Assembly (NCBI GenBank): GCA_002383375.1
Contig: DFYR01000043.1
Location: 25,524-59,912 of the forward strand
Source of the DNA: Spirochaetaceae bacterium UBA4077
GTDB taxonomy: Bacteria; Spirochaetota; Spirochaetia; Treponematales; Rectinemataceae
Length of the DNA stretch: 34,389 nt
Direction of reading: 5' to 3'
A model generated the notes under the pieces. It did not search any database. It was not told where the DNA came from and was given only the letters and a program-made list of their open reading frames with translations. Each line of letters starts with the position of its first letter. The first letter of the stretch is position 1. A program made the translations under genes and the position numbers. Of this stretch, positions 15,682-23,351 are shown in pieces.

Positions 15682-17876
15682 TATCGTCTTCTGAAGGAAT
15701 CCCTGCGGTCGTCCGGACGCCGGGAATCCCTGTCCCTATCCCTGGGGCCCCTGTCCCTGGGCCTGTCGTCCCTGCTTGAGATAGGGAGCTGGCCGTTTTC
15801 GTCCAGGGCGTCCAGCATGGCCAGGTTCAGCCTGCCCATGTGATCGATTTCCATGAGCTTGACCTTGACCACGTCCCCTTCCTTGACCACGTCGGTGACC
15901 CGTTCCACCCTAGCCTTGGATAGCTTGGAAATGTGGACCAGGCCTTCCTTGCCGGGCATTATCTCCACGAAGGCGCCGAACTCCATGATGCGCTTGACCG
16001 GCCCCTCGTAGATCCTGCCCACCTCGGGCTCCTCCACCAGGCTGATGACAGCGTCCCTGGCGTCGTAGGCCGATTTTTGGTTCTTGCCGTAGATGGTGAC
16101 GTTGCCTTCTTCGTCCACGTTGATCTGGACGTCGAACTTCTCGCACATGCCCTTTATGTTCTTGCCCGCCGGCCCGATGACGGCGCCGATTTTTTCCTGG
16201 TCTACTCTGGCGGTGACTACCTTGGGGGCGTACTCGGAGATGTCGCCGGCGGGGACGGCCAAGGTGCCTTCCATGATGCCGAGGATGTGGAGCCTGCCCC
16301 TCCGGGCCTGCTCCAGGGCCTTGGTCAAGATTTCTGTGCTGACGCTGGATATTTTAATGTCCATCTGGAAGCCGGTGATGCCGTCCTTGGTTCCGGCCAC
16401 CTTGAAGTCCATGTCGCCCAGGTGGTCCTCGTCGCCCAAAATGTCTGAGAGCACGGCGAAACGCTTTTCATCGGTAATGAGGCCCATGGCGATGCCCGCG
16501 ACGGGCTTTTTCATGGGGACGCCGGCCTGCATGAGGGAGAGCGAGGAGGCGCAGATCGTGGCCATGGATGAGGATCCGTTGGACTCCAGGACCTCGGACA
16601 CCACGCGGATGGTATAGGGGAATTTTTCTTTGGGCGGGAGCATGGCTTCCACGGACCGGCGTGCCAGGCTGCCGTGTCCTATTTCGCGCCGTCCGGTGCC
16701 CAGGCGGCCCACTTCGCCCACCGAATAGGGGGGGAAGTTGTAGTGGAGCATGAAGCGCTCGCGCCGGTCGCCTTCGATGTCGTCGAATATCTGCTCGTCG
16801 AATACGGTGCCCAGGGTGGTGATGGCCAGGGCTTGGGTCTCGCCCCTGGTGAAGAGGGCTGAGCCATGGGTTCTGGGAAGGATTCCAACCTCGCAGGTAA
16901 TGGGCCTTATGTCTTCGAGCCCGCGACCGTCCACTCTCAATCCCTTGTCTAAAATTCCGTCCCTCAAGATGTGGTACTGGAGATCTTCCATGAGGGCTGA
17001 GAAAAGTCGTTTTTGGGTCTCGTCGGCCAGTTGGTCGGCAAAGGCGGCTTCGGTCTCGGCGATGGCCGCCCTTACAGCCTTACCGCGCTCCTGCTTGACC
17101 TTGGTGAATAGGGCCTTAGAGAGGCGCTCGTAGGCGAAGTTCCTGATGGCTTCGGCGTTTTCCAGCGTTGTCTTCAAGGGCGCCAGGGGAAGCTTTTCCT
17201 TGCCCGCCAAGCCCCGCAGTTCCTCGATGGCGGCGCAGATGGCAGCGATAGGCTCTCGAGCGCACTCGATGGCACCGATCATCTCGGCCTCGCTCACTTC
17301 CTTGGAACCGCCCTCCACCATGGTGATGCCGGCCTTGGTGCCGGCCACCACGATCTCCAGACTCGCGGCCTCGCTCTGCTCAAAGCTGGGGTTGATCAGG
17401 TAGTTACCGTTCACCAGGGCAACTCTAACCGCGGCGATGGGGCCAGCGAAGGGGATGTCGGAGATGTGGACCGCGGCGCTGGCGGCGTTCACCGCCACGA
17501 TGTCCGGGGGATTGACCTGGTCGGTGGAAATGACGGTGGGTACCACCTGGATTTCCCTGCCGAAGGACTTGTCGAAGAGAGGGCGCATCGGCCTGTCGAT
17601 GATCCTGGAAATCAGGATTTCCTTGTCCTTAGGCCTGGTCTCCCTTTTGATAAAGCCACCGGGAATTTTACCCGCGGCATAGTATTTTTCGTTGTATTCC
17701 ACGGTGAGGGGGACGAAGTCCAGGCCCTCGGTTACCTTATCGGAGCAGCAGGCGGTGGCAATGACCGCCGAGCCGCCATAGGTGGCGAACACCGCACCGC
17801 CGGCCTGTTTGGCCATGCGTCCGGTCTCGAGGACCAGGGTTTCCTGGCCTACTTTACAGCTTACTGAATGTACCAT
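15681..17876 (-). CDS. pnp: Polyribonucleotide nucleotidyltransferase (PNPase)
   Basis: PNPase is a phosphorolytic 3'-5' exoribonuclease of RNA decay. The protein has 731 residues: first RNase PH domain about 10-150, a helical linker, second RNase PH domain from about 315 (VDGRGLEDIRPI), a KH domain near 556-610 with GPAGKN in the GXXG loop, and an S1 domain near 620-690. Catalytic Asp residues are D482 and D488 in GDEDHLGDMDF. Residues from about 700 to the end are almost only Arg, Asp, Pro and Ser (RDDRPRDRGPRDRDRD and on), a disordered tail. AAGGA lies 7 bases before the ATG. Its structured leader separates it from rpsO. The overlap with dut continues the series. Confidence 0.97.
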   Translation of the reverse strand: MVHSVSCKVGQETLVLETGRMAKQAGGAVFATYGGSAVIATACCSDKVTEGLDFVPLTVEYNEKYYAAGKIPGGFIKRETRPKDKEILISRIIDRPMRPLFDKSFGREIQVVPTVISTDQVNPPDIVAVNAASAAVHISDIPFAGPIAAVRVALVNGNYLINPSFEQSEAASLEIVVAGTKAGITMVEGGSKEVSEAEMIGAIECAREPIAAICAAIEELRGLAGKEKLPLAPLKTTLENAEAIRNFAYERLSKALFTKVKQERGKAVRAAIAETEAAFADQLADETQKRLFSALMEDLQYHILRDGILDKGLRVDGRGLEDIRPITCEVGILPRTHGSALFTRGETQALAITTLGTVFDEQIFDDIEGDRRERFMLHYNFPPYSVGEVGRLGTGRREIGHGSLARRSVEAMLPPKEKFPYTIRVVSEVLESNGSSSMATICASSLSLMQAGVPMKKPVAGIAMGLITDEKRFAVLSDILGDEDHLGDMDFKVAGTKDGITGFQMDIKISSVSTEILTKALEQARRGRLHILGIMEGTLAVPAGDISEYAPKVVTARVDQEKIGAVIGPAGKNIKGMCEKFDVQINVDEEGNVTIYGKNQKSAYDARDAVISLVEEPEVGRIYEGPVKRIMEFGAFVEIMPGKEGLVHISKLSKARVERVTDVVKEGDVVKVKLMEIDHMGRLNLAMLDALDENGQLPISSRDDRPRDRGPRDRDRDSRRPDDRRDSFRRR

Positions 17877-17908
17877 TGTTTTTCCTTGTTTTATTGTTCC
17901 GGCGTCCG

Positions 17909-17927
17909 GGCTTCCTGTATAGAAGCC
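17909..17927 (-). promoter_or_regulatory. Hairpin in the pnp leader
   Basis: GGCTTC and GAAGCC form a 6-bp stem with a 7-base loop, about 32 bases before the pnp ATG. With the larger hairpin at 17955-17985 it makes a structured rpsO-pnp spacer. In E. coli this spacer is an RNase III site used for PNPase autocontrol. That role here is inference. Confidence 0.35.
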
Positions 17928-17954
17928 TCGCCGAAGTCCGCCGGCAAGCGGGAA

Positions 17955-17985
17955 AAGGCCCGTGCGCGCGCTGCGTCCGGGCCTT
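17955..17985 (-). terminator. Hairpin terminator or attenuator between rpsO and pnp
   Basis: On the minus strand AAGGCCCG (17985-17978) pairs with CGGGCCTT (17962-17955), with a GC-rich inner segment of 15 bases, and the second arm runs into TTTT and CCC. It lies 21 bases after the rpsO stop. The short T-run suggests partial termination, letting some transcripts reach pnp, as in other rpsO-pnp regions. Confidence 0.6.
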
Positions 17986-18006
17986 GTTCATGAACTACTT
18001 CGTTCA

Positions 18007-18276
18007 TCACTTCCTGATCTGAAGTTTTTCGACCAGGGCTCTGTATCCTTCCAGATCGGTCCTCTGCAGATATTTGAGAAGCTTGCGCCTCTGTCCTACC
18101 ATCTTCAAGAGACCCCTGCGGGAGTTAGTGTCCTTCTTGTTTACCTTGGCGTGCTCGGTGAGGTCTAGGATCCTCCTGGTGAGCAGGGCAACCTGTGTCT
18201 CTATCGCCCCGGTATTCTTCTCATTCTTGCCGTATTCGAGCACGATCTGGGCCTTGTCCTCTTTGGTCAATGCCAT
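18007..18276 (-). CDS. rpsO: 30S ribosomal protein S15
   Basis: S15 is a primary 16S rRNA-binding protein of the small subunit platform. The 89 residues match the family length exactly. The conserved stretch ETQVALLTRRILDLTEH, then NSRRGLLKMVGQRRKLLKYL, is clear; the usual TGSPEVQ is TGAIETQ here. AAGGAGAAATAAG before the ATG is a good ribosome binding site and includes the ribF stop, only 4 bases away. It is followed by the rpsO-pnp hairpin. Confidence 0.98.
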   Translation of the reverse strand: MALTKEDKAQIVLEYGKNEKNTGAIETQVALLTRRILDLTEHAKVNKKDTNSRRGLLKMVGQRRKLLKYLQRTDLEGYRALVEKLQIRK

Positions 18277-18280
18277 CTTC

Positions 18281-19111
18281 TTATTTCTCCTTACACTCTC
18301 GTGATACCATGGTTATGATGGCTGAGCGGACTGAACCGCCGCTAGCCCTGTCATCAAGCCTGATCAGCCCATCTTTTATAAAGGCTTCCAGGCATTTTTG
18401 ATCCCTGCCCGAATCCAGGCAAAGCTCATAGATTCCGTCTGGAGGAAGCAGCGTTCCCGGCCTCGGTTGGAGGACAGTGCCACCCTTCCCTTCGTCCGCC
18501 CTTGGAGCGTCTGAGACAGAGGTTAAGGGATTCCTGACGGCCTCATACTCTATCTCGTATGGACGGCCGAGCATATCGGACACCTCGCTCAGTCTTCCTT
18601 CAACAATTGCGTTGCGGATCCTGGTGGAGCTTACAGGATGGCCGGAGTAAAGAACGGGTTCGGCCACCAAGGCTTCGATGCCCAGCTTCCCGCAAATTTC
18701 AACCAGAGCCGCCGCGTTTGTGTCCATCTTATGACCACACTTAAAGTTCGGCCCGACCGTGAGAAAACCCAGATGGGCCTTTTTCAGCAACCCTAGGAAT
18801 TCCGCGCCTGAAAGTGTACCGAAATCCGTGGAAAAGTCAATCAGTACGCAGATATCCAGGCCTTCGGACTCTAGAACCTCAAGCTTTTTTTCCAGGCTGT
18901 AGATGCTTCCCCTGAAAGAACTCGGTCTAAGGATGCGCTTTGGGTTTTCCCGGAAGGTGATGACACAGCTCTCCATGGATGGAGTTTTATTTTTGACCAG
19001 GTCGATAAGACGCTTGTGTCCCCGATGAACTCCGTCGAAAACCCCCACCGATGCAGCGATAGGCTTTTCTGCGCGTGATTGTAGAAACGTTTCCCAGCTG
19101 AGGATTTTCAT
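18281..19111 (-). CDS. ribF: RibF-like FAD synthetase, degenerate riboflavin-kinase half
   Basis: RibF normally converts riboflavin to FMN (C-terminal kinase) and FMN to FAD (N-terminal adenylyltransferase). The N-terminal half is good: GVFDGVHRGH (23-32), FRENPKRIL, VGPNFKCGHK and SSTRIRNAIVEGRL, the nucleotidyltransferase motifs. After MLGRPYEIEYEA the C-terminal part is short, lacks the kinase PTxN motif and GVYA core, and contains a low-complexity stretch. The protein has 276 residues against the usual 305-320. It may be a monofunctional FAD synthetase. The ATG is chosen because GGGAGGAT lies 9 bases upstream and the truB stop sits just before; the frame is open 13 codons further into truB. 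Confidence 0.85.
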   Translation of the reverse strand: MKILSWETFLQSRAEKPIAASVGVFDGVHRGHKRLIDLVKNKTPSMESCVITFRENPKRILRPSSFRGSIYSLEKKLEVLESEGLDICVLIDFSTDFGTLSGAEFLGLLKKAHLGFLTVGPNFKCGHKMDTNAAALVEICGKLGIEALVAEPVLYSGHPVSSTRIRNAIVEGRLSEVSDMLGRPYEIEYEAVRNPLTSVSDAPRADEGKGGTVLQPRPGTLLPPDGIYELCLDSGRDQKCLEAFIKDGLIRLDDRASGGSVRSAIITMVSRECKEK

Positions 19112-19112
19112 C

Positions 19113-19997
19113 TCAGTAATCCTCCCGGCTGGAATGCAGGACAGGACCATAAACGAGCCTATTCTGGGAATTTTTTAGAATGCCTTTAAGCCGAGAGTCC
19201 TGGCCGAAGACAGCCAGGTCCTGTAATCCGCCGGCCGAAGCCCTGAGCTCGTCGAGAAGCGCCGTATGGCCGTTGGAAAAGAGCTGGGTTTGACTCTCAG
19301 TGAGCCGCAGAACCTCCAAGCCGAGGGCAGAGGCTGTGTCGGGATCGATAGCATGAAGGGGAAACTCTAGTGGTCTATCGATCTGGTCTAAAGAGAAGGG
19401 TCCGATTCTTGTTCTGCGCAGGGCGCTCACATGGGCGCAGGTTCCGCATGCCCGGGCTATATCCCTGGCAAGGGCGCGGACATAGGTGCCCGATGAACAG
19501 TGGATCCTGAACTCCGCCTTACCGCTGGCCTCATCATAGTTTTGGAGTTCTAGAGCATATACGGTTATGGGGCGAGCCTTGAGCTGGAAATCCTTTCCTT
19601 TTAATGCAAGGTCAGAGGCGCGCTGTCCTTGGACATGCAAGGCCGAATACCGCGGCGGTATCTGTTCTATCTGGCCGACGAAGCGGGAGAGGGAGCTTTT
19701 GATAGCCTCTTCGTCAGGTATGGATCCTCGTGAATCCTCTTTTCCCACAGGGTCAAGGGTATCGGTGCCTATGCCGAACTGGAAGCTCGCCTGGTAGACT
19801 TTATCGAGCCCGACGAACCAGGGAGCGAGCCTGCTATATGAACCCACAAGAACAACTAAAAGGCCTGTGGCGAATGAGTCCAGGGTGCCGCTATGGCCCG
19901 TCTTGGAGTCGGGATATGTTTTTCGGATAGCCTTCAGAGCTGCGAACGAGGTCACGTGCGCTGGCTTGTCGAAGAGAATATAGCCTAGAGCGCTCAT
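19113..19997 (-). CDS. truB: tRNA pseudouridine(55) synthase
   Basis: TruB makes pseudouridine 55 in the T-loop of tRNAs. The protein has 294 residues, normal. The catalytic motif is KTGHSGTLDSFATGLL, with D40. PPRYSALHVQGQRASDLA and SSGTYVRALARDIARACG are the other family motifs. The C-terminal ~80 residues are more divergent than a standard PUA-like extension. Its ATG overlaps the rbfA stop by 4 bases (ATGA), and its stop is 1 base from the ribF start. Confidence 0.96.
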   Translation of the reverse strand: MSALGYILFDKPAHVTSFAALKAIRKTYPDSKTGHSGTLDSFATGLLVVLVGSYSRLAPWFVGLDKVYQASFQFGIGTDTLDPVGKEDSRGSIPDEEAIKSSLSRFVGQIEQIPPRYSALHVQGQRASDLALKGKDFQLKARPITVYALELQNYDEASGKAEFRIHCSSGTYVRALARDIARACGTCAHVSALRRTRIGPFSLDQIDRPLEFPLHAIDPDTASALGLEVLRLTESQTQLFSNGHTALLDELRASAGGLQDLAVFGQDSRLKGILKNSQNRLVYGPVLHSSREDY

Positions 19998-20347
19998 TGC
20001 CCGAGCAAATCCTTGATCTTGCCCACCATCTCGAAGCCTTCTTTGATCCCGAGGTCGGGTATGAAATGAAGAATGGGTGTCAGGCGCAGCCGCACCTTCC
20101 GGCCGATCTGGGACTGGATAAAACCTGCTGCGCTTTCCAACCCCTGGACGGCCGATTCCAGAGCAGCCTTCTCGTCATCCAAGCAGCTTACCCACACCTT
20201 GGCATGGGAACCGTCCCTGTTGGCTTCCACCCTGGAGACTGAAATGAGGCTTCCCACCCGTGGGTCTTTTATCTCGCCAGAGACTATGAGGGCGGAAATC
20301 TCCTCCCTCAACAACTCTTCCAGTCTGCTACGCCTTATCTGATCCAT
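19994..20347 (-). CDS. rbfA: Ribosome-binding factor A
   Basis: RbfA is a small KH-like 30S maturation factor needed for 16S 5'-end processing and growth in the cold. The product has 117 residues. It starts with the typical helix RRSRLEELLREEISALI, then IKDPRVGSLISVSRVEANRD and the C-terminal RKVRLRLTPILHFIPD, close to the family consensus (RLTPxLxFxxD). Its start lies 20 bases inside the 3' end of infB in another frame. It overlaps truB by 4 bases. Confidence 0.95.
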   Translation of the reverse strand: MDQIRRSRLEELLREEISALIVSGEIKDPRVGSLISVSRVEANRDGSHAKVWVSCLDDEKAALESAVQGLESAAGFIQSQIGRKVRLRLTPILHFIPDLGIKEGFEMVGKIKDLLGQ

Positions 20348-23342
20348 CGTCCTCAGGCTTCCCCAGGGTTCTGGCGACCTCTACGGTTTCGTAGATTTCC
20401 AGCATATCCCCTTCCTTGAGATCGTTACAATTTTCGATGCCGATGCCGCACTCGTATCCGGCTACCACTTCCTTTGCATCGTCCTTGAAACGTTTGAGCG
20501 AACTTATCTTTCCCTGGAATATCTCGATTTCTTCCCGGATCACTCGCACCTGGCAGTGTCTGCGCACGGCGCCCTCGAGCATATAGCATCCAGCCACGAT
20601 GCCTACCTTGGGCACGCGGAAGATATTGCGGACCTCGGCCTTGCCGATCTCCTGCTCCTTGAGCTCCGGCGACAAAAGGCCTTCCATGGCTTTTTGTATG
20701 TCTTCCTGGGCACGATAAATAATATTGTACTTGCGGATGTCTACTTTTTCTCTATCGGCCAGTACCTTGGCAGAGGCGATCGGGCGTACGTTGAAGCCGA
20801 TTATTATCGCTTCCGAGGCCGATGCCATCATGACATCGTCGTCGGATATGGCTCCCGCGGCAGCTCTGATGACATTGAGGCGGATTTCCTTGGTGGAGAG
20901 TTTTTCCAGCATGCCCTTGAGTGCCTCCACCGAGCCCTGGACGTCTCCCTTTATGATAACCTTGAGCTCCTGGACTTCGCCTGCGGAGATTGTCTCGTAG
21001 AGGTTGTCCAGAGTGACCTTCTTGACGTTCTTGCCTTCCTCGTACTTCTTGAGCTCCTGCCGCTTGTCCGATATTGCCCTGGCGTATTTTTCCTCGTCCA
21101 CCACCTCGAAGGGATCACCGGCGTTGGGAAGGCCTTCGAAACCAAGGACTTCCACGGGTGTGGAGGGACCTGCCTCCTCTACCCTGTTGCCCTTGTCGTC
21201 GAACATGGCCCTTACCCTTCCGGGAAAGATGCCGGCGACAAAGGAGTCGCCGATGCGCAGGGTGCCCTTGTCCACGATTATGGTAGCCACGATGCCTCGG
21301 CCTTGATCGATGCGCGACTCGATTATCTTTGCTTCGGCCAGGCACTTGTAGCTGGCCTGGAGCTCGAGTATCTCAGCCTGAAGCAGAATAGCGTCCAGCA
21401 GTTCAGGAATGCCCTTTTTCTGCAGGGCTGAGACTTCGCAGAACTGGGTTGTGCCACCCCACTCCTCGGGTATGAGGCCAAGCTCGGAGAGCTGGGTCTT
21501 AACCCTGTCGGGGTTGGACTCAGGCAGATCGATCTTGTTCACCGCCACGATAATAGGCACTTCAGCCGCCTTGGCATGGTCGATGGCTTCCTTTGTCTGG
21601 GGCATGACGCCTTCGACGGCGCTTACCACCAGGATTACGATGTCGGTTACCTGAGAACCTCGGGCGCGCATCTTGGTGAAGGCTGCGTGGCCTGGGGTAT
21701 CCAGGAAGGTTACCTTGCCTCTGCCCGTATCCACCTGATAAGCGCCGATGTGCTGAGTAATGCCGCCGTACTCGCTGGAGACCACATCGGTCTTGCGTAT
21801 GGCGTCCAGAAGCTTTGTCTTTCCGTGGTCGACATGACCCATCACCGTTACTATGGGCGCTCTGGGACGCAGATCGTCGGGATTTTCGGCTACCTTTTCG
21901 ATGACAGTCTCATCGTAAAGGCTAACGATCTTCACCTCGCATCCATATTCGCTGGCCAGGATAGTCGCCGTCTCTGCGTCGATCTTCTGGTTGATAGTGG
22001 CCATGACGCCGAGTCCCATGAGCTTTGCGATGAGTTCGGCGGGTTTTATGTTCATCTTCTTCGCCAGGTCACTGACCGAGATGTTCTCCATGATATCGAT
22101 GGATTTGGGAATGGCTATTGCTCTGGCTTCGGCCTTCTTCTTCAGCTGGAGTTCCTTCTCCAGCTCCACGTCCTCCCTGCGGACGAAGACACCCTTCTTA
22201 CGAGGACTCTGTTTGCGTTGGCCGGTTCTCCCCGTCTCCATCGGCGCAGGACCGCTCTGAGGCCCCCGGGCTCCGTAGCCGCCCGGGCGAGGTCCGCCGG
22301 AAAGATTGCCAGCCCTTCCCCCGGGTCCGCCCTGGGAAGGATAGCCGGGACGGTATCCACCGGGTGCACCGGGACCCTGAGGTCGAGGTCCGCGGGGATA
22401 GGGACCGCCCTGACCTGGTGTATAGGGCCGTGAGCCCTGGTAACCGCCCTGAGAAGGGCCTTGATAGGGGCGCTGCCCCTGATAGCCACCGCCCTGGGAA
22501 GGCCCCTGATAGGGACGCTGTCCCTGGTAGCCGCTTGATCCCTGATATCCCTGAGGTCTGGGTCTGTTCGGATCGTAGGGCTGGGACTGGGATCGGTAAC
22601 CGCCGGCTCCGCCAGAACTGCCCTGATAGCCGCCTTGGCTTCCCTGATAACCACCTTGGCTTCCCTGATAACCGCCCCGGTAGGAGCTGCCCTGATAATT
22701 GGAGCCTTGATAGGGGGAACGACCTTGGTAAGGTTGACCGCGGGGAGTCTCGCCCCTGCCGCGGTTGGTCGGATAGCCACCCACCGTTCCCGCAGCGCCG
22801 TAGGGTCTTTCCAATCCGGTCTGGAAACTGTTTTTTTGCTGTCTGGGCCCTGTAGTCGAATTGGCCGGCTTGGCTTCTTTCGGCCGATCCTTTTTCACTG
22901 CAGCTTCGGAAGAAGGCTTTTCAGTTTCGGAAGCCGCGCTTTCCTTTTCCTTGGAAACCTCAGGTTTTTGGGAATCTGTAGCAAGCGTTGTTGCCGGCAC
23001 AGGCTCAGAAGCAGCTTTATGGGCTGGAGCAGCCGGCTCTTTTCTTTCAGGAACAGACGGACTGGAAGAAGGCTTTTCCACCTCAGGCTGCGCCTGCTGT
23101 TGTACCTGAGCCGGTGCAGCGCTCTCCTGCGGAAGCTCCGCAGGTTCCCCCTCGTGACGGGCAACCACCTTGGCCGGTGTCTTTTTCAGCACCAGCTTTT
23201 TCTTGACGACCACGACCTTCTTACGCTCCGCAGGAACTTCTTCCTCAGATCTGGTCCTGGACTGAGTCGCCTCGCTCTGCAGCGGTTTGGGCTGTTTAAT
23301 GAGATTGACTTTTTTCTGGGGGTTCTCGGTGTTATCCGTCAT
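20328..23342 (-). CDS. infB: Translation initiation factor IF-2
   Basis: IF2 is the GTPase that brings initiator tRNA to the 30S subunit and promotes subunit joining. The protein has 1004 residues. The N-terminal ~370 are low complexity: first Lys/Glu/Ala/Pro-rich, then 12 YQG repeats (about 204-307), then Gly/Pro/Arg-rich. An IF2N-like segment follows (ISVSDLAKKMNIKPAELIAK). G-domain motifs are GHVDHGKT (502-509), GGITQHIGA, DTPGHAAF, NKID and the SAL of G5. Domains II-IV follow to the C-terminus, with C-domain sequence such as RHCQVRVIREEIEIFQGKI. The start is 9 bases after the nusA stop. I am sure of the identity; the repeat segment is the unusual part. Confidence 0.98.
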   Translation of the reverse strand: MTDNTENPQKKVNLIKQPKPLQSEATQSRTRSEEEVPAERKKVVVVKKKLVLKKTPAKVVARHEGEPAELPQESAAPAQVQQQAQPEVEKPSSSPSVPERKEPAAPAHKAASEPVPATTLATDSQKPEVSKEKESAASETEKPSSEAAVKKDRPKEAKPANSTTGPRQQKNSFQTGLERPYGAAGTVGGYPTNRGRGETPRGQPYQGRSPYQGSNYQGSSYRGGYQGSQGGYQGSQGGYQGSSGGAGGYRSQSQPYDPNRPRPQGYQGSSGYQGQRPYQGPSQGGGYQGQRPYQGPSQGGYQGSRPYTPGQGGPYPRGPRPQGPGAPGGYRPGYPSQGGPGGRAGNLSGGPRPGGYGARGPQSGPAPMETGRTGQRKQSPRKKGVFVRREDVELEKELQLKKKAEARAIAIPKSIDIMENISVSDLAKKMNIKPAELIAKLMGLGVMATINQKIDAETATILASEYGCEVKIVSLYDETVIEKVAENPDDLRPRAPIVTVMGHVDHGKTKLLDAIRKTDVVSSEYGGITQHIGAYQVDTGRGKVTFLDTPGHAAFTKMRARGSQVTDIVILVVSAVEGVMPQTKEAIDHAKAAEVPIIVAVNKIDLPESNPDRVKTQLSELGLIPEEWGGTTQFCEVSALQKKGIPELLDAILLQAEILELQASYKCLAEAKIIESRIDQGRGIVATIIVDKGTLRIGDSFVAGIFPGRVRAMFDDKGNRVEEAGPSTPVEVLGFEGLPNAGDPFEVVDEEKYARAISDKRQELKKYEEGKNVKKVTLDNLYETISAGEVQELKVIIKGDVQGSVEALKGMLEKLSTKEIRLNVIRAAAGAISDDDVMMASASEAIIIGFNVRPIASAKVLADREKVDIRKYNIIYRAQEDIQKAMEGLLSPELKEQEIGKAEVRNIFRVPKVGIVAGCYMLEGAVRRHCQVRVIREEIEIFQGKISSLKRFKDDAKEVVAGYECGIGIENCNDLKEGDMLEIYETVEVARTLGKPEDDGSDKA
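22420..22733 (-). repeat. YQG-repeat low-complexity segment of IF2
   Basis: Twelve YQG triplets, mostly in the form GYQGS, GYQGQ or PYQGP, fill residues about 204-307 of IF2, separated by Gly, Ser, Pro and Gln. The corresponding DNA is an imperfect tandem repeat of CCCTGATAGCC-like and CCCTGATAACC-like units. A tyrosine-rich Gly/Gln/Ser composition resembles prion-like disordered domains. Similar YQG-rich IF2 N-termini occur in other spirochaetes as far as I recall. Confidence 0.85.
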
Positions 23343-23351
23343 ATCCTACCT

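Noticed and set aside
22420..22733. Tandem repeat resembling a CRISPR array
   Set aside because: The repeat units are short, irregular, continuous in one reading frame and encode YQG units of IF2; no spacer structure exists.
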